Part shown: positions 42,451-50,657 of the stretch, in pieces
Position numbering within the stretch: the stretch's first letter is position 1
Layout of the letters: every line of letters begins with the position of its first letter
NCBI RefSeq assembly: GCF_005217615.1
Contig: NZ_SZNK01000001.1
Span: 3,668,501 to 3,732,500 of the forward strand
Direction: 5' to 3'
Origin: Brevibacillus antibioticus
GTDB lineage: Bacteria; Bacillota; Bacilli; Brevibacillales; Brevibacillaceae
DNA: 64,000 nt
Program-made: the position numbers and the translations under genes
The notes under the pieces: model-generated
The model's input: the letters and a program-made list of their open reading frames with translations, nothing else
Databases searched by the model: none
Told to the model about the DNA's origin: nothing

Positions 42451-43009
42451 AGCTGCTTTTTCAACACGCCAGCAAGCCCAAATCCAAAGCATCTTGCAAC
42501 TGGTTGGCTTTCCTCCTTTGGGCGTATCTGGGGCGAATTTTAGCGAAGTAAATGTGAGAATTAGTGAGGTCAACACCGTTAACGCCGCGCCAGTAACAGC
42601 GAATAATGCGGCAATCTATGGATACGGCTACGTCAATGTTCCCTATAACTCTCCCGTACCTTTTTTAGAAGCCGAGGTCATCAACGGCTCAGGTATTTCT
42701 TTCTCGCAAACAACCCCAACCGTTATCTCGTTAGCTCCCAATGCTACTTACTTTGCCTCGTACAATTTTATCGAATGTCCGTTAATCGCGAACTTGCCTG
42801 TTCGCTTACTGTTAACACTAAATGATGTTCCGCTGTATCAAAGCTTGTCCGTCGCTCCTCCACTCACAGATGGAGAATCTCGCTCTGGCGGTGCAGGCTC
42901 TGCTGTCTTTAATACAGGTCCAGGTACGAACGAACTGAAGCTAGTGAATACCAACTTGGAAGAAATCAAGTTTGTCGCAGCAAACGTAAACATTATGCAA
43001 ATCAGCTGA
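42450..43009 (+). pseudogene. 5'-truncated beta-rich (jelly-roll, exosporium-like) protein gene
   Basis: A plus-strand frame of about 185 codons ending at 43009. It is rich in N, V, A and P, with alternating strands (NNAAIYGYGYVNVPYNSPVP, VISLAPNATYFASYNF). This resembles BclA-type C-terminal jelly-roll or other spore-surface domains. No start codon with a ribosome site exists; the frame runs backward into the IS1182 remnant, so the gene was cut by IS insertion and deletion. The family is uncertain. Confidence 0.5.
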
Positions 43010-43122
43010 GAGAAACAACAAGTAAGAGCCGAACATACCTACTAAGGGATGAAAACGATTCGTTATACGCGACTTGGTTATTCTATAGGAATATCCGCTT
43101 TCGAGACTTTCAAGTTACATTC

Positions 43123-43242
43123 TCATTCCTGCTCCTCCATAATCGCTCGAGCCTCTGTATTATCTCTCCCTACTTTTGGCGTCACAATCGATTCAACTGC
43201 TACCAGAAGCATACACGCGATATAATACCCCTTTTCGTGCAG
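43123..43242 (-). pseudogene. Possible YiaA/YiaB-type membrane protein C-terminal remnant
   Basis: The frame reads EKGYYIACMLLVAVESIVTP, then KVGRDNTEARAIMEEQE and stop. YY..........K..RDN resembles the end of YiaA/YiaB two-helix proteins. It has no start or upstream half. It occupies part of the otherwise empty 43010-43313 interval. Confidence 0.35.
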
Positions 43243-43334
43243 CTAAAGACCCGTCGCATTGTATAAACCGATGGAAAATAGCAGTACACCTGCGCTCAAT
43301 GTAAATCATGTGGCTCATGCCAACAAATATAAGA

Positions 43335-43360
43335 CAACCGGACGATTTCTCGCCCGGTTG
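43335..43360 (-). terminator. yhbH hairpin (copy A)
   Basis: CAACCGG-gcgagaaatcgt-CCGGTTG, also present at 51167-51192 behind copy B. No strong T-run. Confidence 0.5.
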
Positions 43361-43370
43361 CTTCTATGGA

Positions 43371-44528
43371 TTACTTCACAGCTTCTTTCTTGCCAAAGAA
43401 AGTACGCAACGCCTTGTATACCTCGCCCTTTTCCCGAATGACACAATGCATGAATTTCGGCTCTTTGATGTGGCGATACGCTGACATGAGGGTTGAATGA
43501 CGATTATACTGATTCACTTCGCCATAGCCAAACATGTTGCATCTCTCCATGAGCTCCTTTACCAGCTTCACGCAGCGCTCATTGTCAGACGTGAGATTGT
43601 CGCCATCGGAAAAATGGAACGGATAAATGTTGTACTGCGATGTCGGATAGCGGCTATCAATGATCTCCAACGCTTTCTTGTAGGCTGAGGAGCAGATCGT
43701 TCCCCCGCTTTCCCCTTTCGAGAAAAAGGTGTCCTCTGTTACTTCCTTCGCATCCGTATGATGGGCAATGAAGACAATCTCGACCTTCTCGTACTTGGTG
43801 CGCAGAAAACGTACCATCCAGAAAAAAAAGCTGCGGGCGATATACTTTTCAAACACGCCCATACTTCCCGACGTATCCATCATCGCAATAATGACAGCAT
43901 TGGAATGAGGCTTGATAATCTCTTCCCACGTCTTGAAGCGCAGGTCATCATCGGTGATCCCCAGCTCCATATCACTGTAGCCTGCCAGCGCATTTCGGCG
44001 GATGGCCGCGATCAGCGTACGTTTTTTATCTATGTTGCCCATCAGGCCTTTTTTCCTGACATCATTGAACCGAGTCTCTTCCACGACGATTTGTTCCTCG
44101 TCTTTTTGTTGAAGGTTCGGCAGCTCCAGCTCGGCGAAAAGCATCTCCTGCAATTCTTCTACGCTGATTTCAGCCTCGTAGTAGTCTACACCTGGCTGAT
44201 CGCCCGCTCCCTGACCCTTTCCTGGCCCTTGCGCCGGATCGCCGTCACGAGCTACGACATCGCCTACTTTACTGTTTCCTTTACCTTGACCGCCATGTTT
44301 TCCCTTTTGGAAGTTAAAACGCAATCGGTATTCATCCAGGGAGCGAATAGGGATCTTAATGACTTCCCGACCATTCGACATGATGATGTTTTCTTCGCTG
44401 ACGAGATCGGGCAGATTTTTTTTGATCGCTTCTTTCACTTTTTCCTGGTGTCGATTTTGGTCCTGGTACCCTTTGCGGTGCAGCGACCAGTCTTCCCGGG
44501 AGACAATGAACGATGATTCATCTTTCAT
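43371..44528 (-). CDS. yhbH: Sporulation protein YhbH (DUF444), copy A
   Basis: A 385-residue DUF444/VWA-like protein, identical in sequence to copy [21 protein letters not shown] (about 208-227) is the MIDAS-like DxSGS motif of the VWA fold. An N-terminal Gly/Gln-rich linker contains [15 protein letters not shown]. In bacilli YhbH belongs with PrkA (and SpoVR) in the sporulation programme. ATG 44528 has AGGAGGAGACGGC upstream and is preferred over the longer frame. This copy is preceded only by a headless prkA fragment, so it may lack the native operon promoter. Confidence 0.88.
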   Translation of the reverse strand: MKDESSFIVSREDWSLHRKGYQDQNRHQEKVKEAIKKNLPDLVSEENIIMSNGREVIKIPIRSLDEYRLRFNFQKGKHGGQGKGNSKVGDVVARDGDPAQGPGKGQGAGDQPGVDYYEAEISVEELQEMLFAELELPNLQQKDEEQIVVEETRFNDVRKKGLMGNIDKKRTLIAAIRRNALAGYSDMELGITDDDLRFKTWEEIIKPHSNAVIIAMMDTSGSMGVFEKYIARSFFFWMVRFLRTKYEKVEIVFIAHHTDAKEVTEDTFFSKGESGGTICSSAYKKALEIIDSRYPTSQYNIYPFHFSDGDNLTSDNERCVKLVKELMERCNMFGYGEVNQYNRHSTLMSAYRHIKEPKFMHCVIREKGEVYKALRTFFGKKEAVK

Positions 44529-44604
44529 GCCGTCTCCTCCTAGCAACTGGCGCAATCTGCGCCGAATATGATTATGACGTTCCCCTCATGTCGCCAACGT
44601 TCTG

Positions 44605-44984
44605 TCATCTGTTCAACAAACTTCCCACGTAGCGCAGCAGCTCATTTGCGCAAACCGGGCAATATTGATGCTCTTCGATAAGCCGCTTGGTAACCTCATT
44701 AATTTTCTTGAGCTGATGCTCATCCGGTGTTTTGTTCGAGGTCGTAATCTTGACGACATCCTTCAGATCAGCAAACAGCTTCTTCTCGATCGCTTCCCGC
44801 AGACGATCGTGCGTGCTGTAGTCAAAACGCTTCCCTTTACGCGCATAGGCGGAGATACGGATGAGAATTTCTTCACGGAAGGCCCGCTTGGCATTTTCCG
44901 AGATGCCAATTTGCTCCTCGATGGAACGCATCAGGCGCTCGTCTGGATCCATCTCCTCGCCTGTGACGGGGTCCCGAATTTTAT
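44605..44984 (-). pseudogene. prkA: 3' fragment of prkA (copy A)
   Basis: Encodes the last about 125 residues of PrkA (RDPVTGEEMDPDERLMRSIE ... YCPVCANELLRYVGSLLNR), identical in protein sequence to the intact gene, then breaks at 44982. The codons differ from copy B at about nine positions, all silent, although this fragment can hardly be under selection. This points to divergence before duplication, in another lineage. Confidence 0.88.
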
Positions 44985-45095
44985 TCTATGTTAAATGATA
45001 TGCACTTTAAGTCCTCTCTCGCCTTCCCTTATTTTAAAGCCCTTTCCATTAAGTGGAGAGGGCTTTTTTCATAAATCATAAGCAAACCCGTCTCC

Positions 45096-45779
45096 TCAAA
45101 ACAGGGACGGGTTTGCTATTTCTTGAATACATTCTGGCATGTCGTTTTTCGGACTGCCAACCATTGCTGGAACAGGGTAGGCTTTCATCTGTTCGTGATC
45201 ATATGGTACAAGTAGCGATTGTAACAGATCAGCATCGAACTTTTCGCGATCTAACCATATTCCCTCGTCTTCCTGTCTCAGTATCACAGGCATCCGGTCA
45301 TGAATTGGCCCTACAATCTCGTTTGGGCGTGTTGTGATGATAGTACAGGTATGCAACTTCTCGCCAGCTGGATTCATCCAGGTATCAAACAAACCCGCGA
45401 ACGAGAACGGCTCTCCGTTTTTCATCATGATTCGCATCGGTTGTTTGCCCGATTCACGTTGCTCCCATTCATAAAAGCCGTCAGCTGGTATGATGCACCG
45501 TTTTCGCTCGAAAAGTCTTCGGAATGCCGGCTTTTGAGTTAACGTCTCAGCCCGCGCATTTATCATCTTGTACCCGCTCTTCTCATCTTGTGCCCACGAG
45601 GGAACTAATCCCCATTTCAACTGTCCAAGTCGCCGCTTACCTTGATCGGAAATAATAGCAGGGATTAATTGACCTGGAGCGATATTATATCGTGGCTGCA
45701 TATCAAAAGGTATAACCTCGATTTGGAACCTTGCATTCCATAACTCAAGATTGGTCACTAGCGTAAAGCGTCCGCACAT
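45096..45779 (-). CDS. SOS response-associated peptidase (SRAP, YedK/YoqW/HMCES type)
   Basis: A 227-residue SRAP protein. It begins MCGRFTLVTNL, with Cys2 the residue that forms a thiazolidine cross-link with abasic sites. Further motifs are PRYNIAPGQLIPAI, KWGLVPSWAQD, MINARAETLTQKPAFRRLF, RCIIPADGFYEWEQ and TIITTRPNEIVGPIHDRMPV. All conserved catalytic elements (Cys2, Asn, Glu, His) are visible. It protects or removes abasic ssDNA lesions. ATG 45779 with AGAGGTG is fixed by the need for Cys at position 2. It sits 52 bp after a broken ATP-dependent ligase, the same pair as yoqV-yoqW in phage SPbeta. Confidence 0.92.
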   Translation of the reverse strand: MCGRFTLVTNLELWNARFQIEVIPFDMQPRYNIAPGQLIPAIISDQGKRRLGQLKWGLVPSWAQDEKSGYKMINARAETLTQKPAFRRLFERKRCIIPADGFYEWEQRESGKQPMRIMMKNGEPFSFAGLFDTWMNPAGEKLHTCTIITTRPNEIVGPIHDRMPVILRQEDEGIWLDREKFDADLLQSLLVPYDHEQMKAYPVPAMVGSPKNDMPECIQEIANPSLF

Positions 45780-45831
45780 ACTATCACCTCTAAGTACAAT
45801 CATAGCCGAATGACTACTTGGTATACCAGCT

Positions 45832-46132
45832 CTAAGCAGTCAGAATGAAATCAACAAATACTGGTGATCGGAGCATACCACTTTTCGTCCAATTCCGCAT
45901 TTTGGCAGTACTTTAATTTGATACAGGATGAAACGAAATCTCGATCCTCTCCGGTAACCAATGATTTCGCAACTCCGTAAAACGACTTCTTATGCGTAGA
46001 GCGCACGCCAAGATCAATGACACCTACGGGCCGACCATCATGGTGTGCGATCCAGCCAAAATCACCTTTTCTGTAGCCTGCGACCTGGACGTCTACATAC
46101 GTATAATTGATGATCTTGATGAAATCGTCCCG
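45832..46132 (-). pseudogene. ATP-dependent DNA ligase C-terminal remnant (frameshifted)
   Basis: The first frame reads VQVAGYRKGDFGWIAHHDG, then VGVIDLGVRSTHKKSFYGVA and LVTGEDRDFV. After a one-base shift near 45925 it continues AKMRNWTKSGMLRSPVFVDF to a stop at 45832. The GY...FGW..H.G..VG.IDLGV and RNWTK.GMLR.PVF strings are the OB-fold end of SPbeta YoqV/LigD-type ligases. It starts after an in-frame stop, so the adenylation domain is missing. Confidence 0.75.
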
Positions 46133-46240
46133 TTAAACTAACCGGCAGGATAGTATAATCACTCAGCGAATCATTCTATACAATCCAATTTGCGAGTTCG
46201 TAAAAATGACGTTATAGAAGAGAGGAAAGTGACTCCAGAC

Positions 46241-47239
46241 ATGTATTATGCACGCTTAGTTTTCTTTGTAACTAATGACTATGACTTGGATATAGAAGAA
46301 GAACAATGTTTGTTTCAAACTGATAGTATTGTTTGTAAAGTGAAGATCGACCGTAGAATGGAAAACGTAAAAGTTATATTTTCGTACGGTGCGTTCAGTA
46401 CTGAAGAAATTGCTAAACAAGAAGGAGAAAAGCTCTTTTATAATGTAAAAAAGGAATTTATTAGACGGGGGATTCCAATAAATATTTCTGGAGGACTCCG
46501 CATTCTTGATACACTCCAGACATCTTTTGATACTGGTGGTTTAACAAAGGTTGGCTTAGCCAATATTCATTTAAGGATTCCGGAATTGGTAAATACGACA
46601 GTGGAAAACGAAACTCTAGGATTGAGAATTTATCAATTAGACAAAGAAATTTCAGAGGTCAAATTCATATCACAGAGCATACAACTCAAAGTAAAAGTAA
46701 AGTTCCCTGATATAAAGTTGGAGGATTTTAAAGATAATGAAAAACTTAAAATAGCTTACTCTTTATTAAATTCTAGTAATGCAATTAACGACATAAGAGC
46801 TAGTTTTTTATTAAAAGTTAGTTCAATTGAATCGTTAGTTCCAGAGGACGAATATAAAGATACAAACTATTGTGATGTCATAAATCAAATTAATAAAATG
46901 ATAACAATGAAAAATATTAAGGTTGAGCTACCAGATAATGAATTAGAGGGTATTATTCAAAAGGTAAAAGGTTCTGTTGGTGCTCTTAAGAAAAAATCCA
47001 TTGGTGACAAGTGCAGAGACTTAATTCAGCATTGTAATATTCAAAAACAATATAAAAATATGGATGTATTTGCTTTTTTTAATGATTGTTACAAGTTAAG
47101 AAGTGAATTTGTACATACTGGGACTTTCAGAAATGAAGATGATGAAACTAAAAAAATACGCAATATGGAAATCTATTTGAGTGAATTGAATAGTTTAGTT
47201 CTTGATATTCTCGACTATTATGAAAAAAACATTATCTGA
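46241..47239 (+). CDS. Hypothetical protein with ApeA-like HEPN C-terminal domain
   Basis: A 332-residue AT-rich gene. The C-terminal 100 residues are helical, with FFNDCYKLRSEFVHTGTFRN. R-SEFV-H is the R-x4-H motif of HEPN RNases, and its setting before a D/E-rich final helix resembles ApeA-like HEPN proteins. The N-terminal 200 residues are beta/alpha and not recognised. HEPN proteins often act in phage defence or toxin systems; that role here is inference. ATG 46241 has GAGGAAAG 11 bp upstream; a TTG at 46190 is the alternative. Confidence 0.55.
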   Translation: MYYARLVFFVTNDYDLDIEEEQCLFQTDSIVCKVKIDRRMENVKVIFSYGAFSTEEIAKQEGEKLFYNVKKEFIRRGIPINISGGLRILDTLQTSFDTGGLTKVGLANIHLRIPELVNTTVENETLGLRIYQLDKEISEVKFISQSIQLKVKVKFPDIKLEDFKDNEKLKIAYSLLNSSNAINDIRASFLLKVSSIESLVPEDEYKDTNYCDVINQINKMITMKNIKVELPDNELEGIIQKVKGSVGALKKKSIGDKCRDLIQHCNIQKQYKNMDVFAFFNDCYKLRSEFVHTGTFRNEDDETKKIRNMEIYLSELNSLVLDILDYYEKNII

Positions 47240-47733
47240 TTGCATTTCAGATGCGTCTTGAACTTCGATGTCCGCTGGCTATCTTCATCGATTAGTGAAG
47301 CAAAGAACCCGCCTCTTTTTCTTATTGGCGGGTTCTTTGCTGCTGTATCCTCAGTACGCATACTATGCACGCCCTTGCGCTTGCTGTTTGGCGTCGTACA
47401 GATAATTGTTAAGCCGTACCTGACTTCAGCTTTAAGTTGCACCACATTATAGATACATTCTTCCTGTCTCCCTCGAACAGTAACAAGTACTCGGTATAAA
47501 AAACCGTCAGGAGACCTTTGTGAGTGTATCTTGCCACCGATGCGTCCAAACTGACTTCGATATTCGTGGTGTTTCCTCTCCGCCCACATCGATACCGTAT
47601 CGAGCATGGGACGGTATGACATTTTGAGCTGATCCTGATTAAGACTTTCTGCATCAAAGGCGATAGCCTTAAAAAGCATGCCATACAATATCGTTTCGTG
47701 TAGTATCTCTCGCCATTGGTCAGGTTGAATCAT
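47218..47733 (-). CDS. Hypothetical protein downstream of YolD-like gene
   Basis: 171 residues from the ATG at 47733 (MIQPDQWREILHETILYGML), 5 bp after the YolD-like stop. The first 115 residues look natural (YRPMLDTVSMWAERKHHEYR, VLVTVRGRQEECIYNVVQLK). The last 50 run through a GC-rich hairpin (47296-47345, GCAAAGAACCCGCC arms) and look unselected, so the native C-terminus was probably lost. Not recognised. Its end overlaps the convergent HEPN gene. Confidence 0.5.
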   Translation of the reverse strand: MIQPDQWREILHETILYGMLFKAIAFDAESLNQDQLKMSYRPMLDTVSMWAERKHHEYRSQFGRIGGKIHSQRSPDGFLYRVLVTVRGRQEECIYNVVQLKAEVRYGLTIICTTPNSKRKGVHSMRTEDTAAKNPPIRKRGGFFASLIDEDSQRTSKFKTHLKCNQIMFFS

Positions 47734-47738
47734 TGTCG

Positions 47739-48008
47739 CTACACCCGCTCTACCTGCAGCATTTTTTCCAAGGGCACCCACCATACACCATCGACTCGAA
47801 CAAGTTTGATCTTGTTCTCAATTCGGTCGATATCCTTGACCACTCCCCATTCTCGACGGATGCAGTCTTCAAGCCAGCTGACGTTGATCGCATAGTCTTT
47901 ACGTACTGAGTCGTAAATCATGACGTTCATTTCAGCCAAGGCATCTGAATCGATGAGTGGTAACGGAGTTACTACAGGCTCATAGTGATGTTCATAGAGC
48001 AAATTCAT
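47739..48008 (-). CDS. YolD-like family protein
   Basis: An 89-residue protein. MNLLYEHHYEPVVTPLPLID, then a beta-rich RIENKIKLVRVDGVWWVPLE. YolD-like proteins accompany Y-family polymerases (UvrX/YqjW) in SPbeta and other phages and are DNA-damage induced. No UvrX is present here. The ATG at 48008 has GGAGGAG and overlaps the preceding small gene. Confidence 0.65.
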   Translation of the reverse strand: MNLLYEHHYEPVVTPLPLIDSDALAEMNVMIYDSVRKDYAINVSWLEDCIRREWGVVKDIDRIENKIKLVRVDGVWWVPLEKMLQVERV

Positions 48009-48174
48009 GTGCAGTCTCCTCCACCAATCCAGCTTCAACCAGATCCCGAAGAATGTCTGGCGCACATCCAGGAATTACACCAGTACGGATATTACTGATA
48101 GCTATGAGATGCCTTGCAGTTAAAACGGGAACAGCTTGGAGTTGTCCATCAATCACTGCTTTGATTGTCTCCAT
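47992..48174 (-). CDS. Small hypothetical protein before YolD-like gene, 60 aa
   Basis: METIKAVIDGQLQAVPVLTA, then an all-helical ISNIRTGVIPGCAPDILRDL. The ATG at 48174 lies 20 bp after a LexA-type box; GTG 48183 is an alternative. Overlaps the next gene by 17 bp. Not recognised. Confidence 0.5.
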   Translation of the reverse strand: METIKAVIDGQLQAVPVLTARHLIAISNIRTGVIPGCAPDILRDLVEAGLVEETAHEFAL

Positions 48175-48193
48175 GTTTATCACTCTTTTACGC

Positions 48194-48205
48194 GAGCGTT
48201 TGTTC
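48194..48205 (-). promoter_or_regulatory. LexA-like SOS box (one mismatch)
   Basis: On the minus strand GAACAAACGCTC, matching GAAC-RNRY-GTTC except GcTC in the second half. It lies 20 bp upstream of the small gene/YolD-like operon. Confidence 0.45.
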
Positions 48206-48451
48206 CTATTTTATGAGAACACCATGCGAACGTGCAACCACAATTTTTTCCAAACAGGAAGCTGCAAAGGCTTAATTGTTTTTGCCAACAACAAATCAAT
48301 AAATCCAAAAACCAAACGACAAATTTCGTCAATATAATCAGAACTTTAGTTGTATAATTATTCCACCCAAAGTTTTCCAATATAACTATTTGTAACAAAA
48401 TAAAATAGATAACTGCATTCATTAATCAAATTCAAGATTGGAGGAATGTAC

Positions 48452-49006
48452 ATGGTAAGGTATTTCCTTGTTTTTCTGCTCAGTTGCGTCGTTTTCATCT
48501 CAGGATGTACACAAGAAAGTCAAACTGCAACGAATCAGGCTATCCCTGAAGGATTTGAGGCATTAACATTAACAGATCAGCAGAAAAAAGAGATTTTTGA
48601 AGCTGCGGAAAAAGTAGGGGTGGATAAAGTCTTTGTGCCCGCGTTTGTTAGTAAAGGACAGAAGTTAGAAAAGATTGAAACAAGTACGGAGCAGGTAAAC
48701 TTCTTCATATTAATTTTTGCTGATGAGAATGAGAGTACTTACTTGGAGATTTTAGAGGCATCTGAGGAGATCTTGCTGGGTGGTGTTGTCATCGAAGAGA
48801 CGGAGACTACAATAAACAACGATATTCCAGCCAAATGGATATCTTTTTCAAATCATAAAGACAATATCGAAGCAGCCTCGGCTGGATTATACTTTAAAAA
48901 GGATACGTCATTTATTCGAGTTAGGGAACAAAAAGACAATCAAACCTTTAGAGTTTCAAAATCTGTTGAAGAAATAGCTTCATCTTTACAACCTCTTACT
49001 AGATAA
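48452..49006 (+). CDS. Lipoprotein of unknown function
   Basis: 184 residues. A signal peptide ends in the lipobox VVFISGCTQ (Cys about 19). The mature part is acidic, with an alpha/beta pattern (EIFEAAEKVGVDKVFVPAFV). No recognised domain. ATG 48452 is chosen over 48446 since GGAGG then has a 7-bp spacer. A bidirectional terminator follows. Confidence 0.65.
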   Translation: MVRYFLVFLLSCVVFISGCTQESQTATNQAIPEGFEALTLTDQQKKEIFEAAEKVGVDKVFVPAFVSKGQKLEKIETSTEQVNFFILIFADENESTYLEILEASEEILLGGVVIEETETTINNDIPAKWISFSNHKDNIEAASAGLYFKKDTSFIRVREQKDNQTFRVSKSVEEIASSLQPLTR

Positions 49007-49011
49007 AAGAA

Positions 49012-49050
49012 AACCCAACGGGTTCGAGAATTCTATCCGTTGGGTTCTCC
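49012..49050. terminator. Bidirectional terminator
   Basis: AACCCAACGG and CCGTTGGGTT arms, with CTCCTTTATT on plus and CTTTT on minus. It lies between the convergent lipoprotein and hydrolase genes. Confidence 0.7.
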
Positions 49051-49054
49051 TTTA

Positions 49055-49687
49055 TTAGACTTGGAATCCACCCGCGCTTCCATTTGATTCGCAAAAATCC
49101 ACGGTGATGGTATTTCCGTTATTTAACTTCAGTGATTTATCAATACTGTATTGATACAAGTCGCGTGTTTTGAAATCCTCGTTGTTACTCCACGCTTTAC
49201 ACTGCCAAAAATAGGTGACATCATCGACAGTATTATTAATATGTTCTAAAACATAGTAACTTCCATATACACCAATTAAATATTTGTCTCCATTATCACG
49301 TTTGTAATTGCTCATTTCTTTTGCGATACCACTGAAGTAATCCTCAATCGCATCAAAATAATCTTTATTTCTGATATCCATGTCTACTGCAAAATAGATA
49401 GGCGTATCATATGGCTGACCAACTTCCTCTGCTTGTCGAATAGCACTCCTGCAAGCCTGCTTTCCGTTACTATACGTGAACTCATCAATATCACGTCCAC
49501 CATTCTGATAAACAGCTACAATATTTAATCCAGCATTAGAAATGAGCCTTGCCTCTTCTCTGGTCAGACGCTTCCAATCCGACTCACCATAATAACGTCC
49601 GATAAATTTGTACCCCTCATCCTTAATAGCTCTCAAATTACTTTTCGTTGAGTTATTCTTACCTGCGTAATCAATGCCTTTCGCCAT
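49055..49687 (-). CDS. DUF1906 (Rv2525c-like) glycoside-hydrolase-like protein, probable endolysin
   Basis: A 210-residue TIM-barrel-like protein. It begins GIDYAGKNNSTKSNLRAIKD, then GYKFIGRYYGE, NIVAVYQNGG, IYFAVDMDIRNKDYFDAIED, YLIGVYGSYYVLEHI and YFWQCKAWSNNED. This is the DUF1906 pattern, related to GH25, found in phage endolysins and secreted wall hydrolases. No signal peptide, fitting holin-dependent release. AAAGGAG precedes the ATG. It sits among phage-type genes. Confidence 0.8.
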   Translation of the reverse strand: MAKGIDYAGKNNSTKSNLRAIKDEGYKFIGRYYGESDWKRLTREEARLISNAGLNIVAVYQNGGRDIDEFTYSNGKQACRSAIRQAEEVGQPYDTPIYFAVDMDIRNKDYFDAIEDYFSGIAKEMSNYKRDNGDKYLIGVYGSYYVLEHINNTVDDVTYFWQCKAWSNNEDFKTRDLYQYSIDKSLKLNNGNTITVDFCESNGSAGGFQV

Positions 49688-49812
49688 TTTTCATTTCTCC
49701 TTTTTAATGTGATAAGCAACAGTTTTTGACCGGTCATCGTCGCTTTCACCTATCTAGGTAAAAAACAGGGACAAAACGGAACAGCTTTTCTAAAAAAATT
49801 AAAAAAAGATTT

Positions 49813-50028
49813 TCACCCCCTGATTTTCTCAATAAACTGCGTCGTAATTTCTTGAATTCCCTCTTCTTTCGGTAGCTTGAGAAAACCAGCTAGGGAGTCA
49901 ATTTCAGGTTGCATTTCCTCCAAGACTTTGAGTAACGCCTCGTTATCACCATTTTTTGCTTGCTCAGCTATTAGACTGAATGCGTGATTAGATAATTGTG
50001 CAGTTTCTTCAGGCTCCGATTTTTGCAT
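49813..50028 (-). CDS. Small acidic helical protein, 71 aa
   Basis: MQKSEPEETAQLSNHAFSLI and ALLKVLEEMQPEIDSLAGFL; acidic, all-helical, with no membrane segment. GAGGAGTG lies before the ATG, inside the end of the sigma-like gene (58-bp overlap in another frame), so it is translationally coupled. Not recognised; possibly an anti-sigma or co-regulator (inference). Confidence 0.5.
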   Translation of the reverse strand: MQKSEPEETAQLSNHAFSLIAEQAKNGDNEALLKVLEEMQPEIDSLAGFLKLPKEEGIQEITTQFIEKIRG

Positions 50029-50303
50029 TGATTCACTCCTCTTTCTCCCATGTGTAGGTCTTCTCCGACTTCTCTTGCTGTGAAGCCTTCCAATACGATC
50101 TTGCGAATGACGTGCCTTTCCTTTTCATTAGGGAGTTGCTGTAATAGCTCTTCAACAAAAAGGTTATCGTCGCTTCCGATCGTACTCTGCTGCCTTCCAA
50201 AGTCGTCCAGGATCGGGCATTCATTACGCAGCCTCTTTCTCTCTCGATTGTTCAGGTTCCAAGCAATGCGCCGCAGTATTTGTCTACACTCCTCTCTCGT
50301 CAA
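49971..50303 (-). CDS. Sigma-70 region 4-like regulator (phage Xpf/UviA-like)
   Basis: A 110-residue protein. The second half (LPNEKERHVIRKIVLEGFTA then REVGEDLHMGERGVNQCKN) is a sigma-70 region 4 helix-turn-helix. The N-terminus lacks region 2 apart from one helix. Small region 4-like factors control late or lysis genes in PBSX-type phages and bacteriocin (UviA) loci. TTG start at 50303 with AGGTG upstream. A LexA-like box lies 38 bp upstream, so SOS induction is plausible. Confidence 0.65.
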   Translation of the reverse strand: MTREECRQILRRIAWNLNNRERKRLRNECPILDDFGRQQSTIGSDDNLFVEELLQQLPNEKERHVIRKIVLEGFTAREVGEDLHMGERGVNQCKNRSLKKLHNYLITHSV

Positions 50304-50340
50304 TCAATCACCTGCTTTCCACTTAATTAATGTCAAACAA

Positions 50341-50352
50341 GAGCGTACGTTC
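50341..50352 (-). promoter_or_regulatory. LexA-like SOS box before sigma-like gene
   Basis: On the minus strand GAACGTACGCTC, one mismatch to GAAC-RNRY-GTTC. It is the same GCTC half-site variant as at 48194. Confidence 0.5.
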
Positions 50353-50528
50353 GTTTTTCAAACAAAAAAATAGACGTACCAGATTCACACTGGCACGCCT
50401 CAACCCCCAATTGCTTATATCAATTTTACTAAATATTACAATTCGATTACTGAAAACGCCCGTTGTGTAAACTTTTGTAAATAAATGTATTTGCCCTATT
50501 GAGACAAACCTACGCTCTATGGAAGTAC

Positions 50529-50657
50529 CTATTCAATCGCTTTTAGAATCTGCGTTTGTGCTTCCTCATCAATACCGATATAAGCGCCCGCGATAGCCAG
50601 CGTGCCCGTGACGATGAGCAACACTGATTCCTTGTGCTTTTTCAAAAAGTCTTTCAT
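50529..50657 (-). CDS. Small single-pass membrane protein (holin-like), 42 aa
   Basis: MKDFLKKHKESVLLIVTGTL then AIAGAYIGIDEEAQTQILKAIE: a basic N-terminus, one membrane helix (about 12-28) and an acidic tail. ATGA overlap with the stop of the amidase fragment shows coupling. The amidase-plus-tiny-membrane-protein order suggests a holin or lysis accessory (inference). Confidence 0.6.
   Translation of the reverse strand: MKDFLKKHKESVLLIVTGTLAIAGAYIGIDEEAQTQILKAIE

Larger units (their letters stand above)
43314..44982 (-). repeat. Direct repeat copy A (prkA 3' end plus yhbH)
   Basis: 1,669 bp matching 51146-52814 at a constant offset of 7,832 bp without indels. By eye there are roughly 25-30 substitutions, and those in coding sequence leave the encoded proteins unchanged. 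Identity stops abruptly at both ends. Confidence 0.9.

Noticed and set aside
43758..44516. 252-codon plus-strand frame (and the matching one in copy B)
   Set aside because: Antisense shadow of yhbH; copy B breaks the same frame with silent yhbH changes, which shows it is not selected.
47296..47345. Hairpin GCAAAGAACCCGCC...GGCGGGTTCTTTGC as a functional terminator
   Set aside because: It lies within an open frame and lacks a T-run; noted only as evidence that the end of the 47218-47733 gene is unselected.
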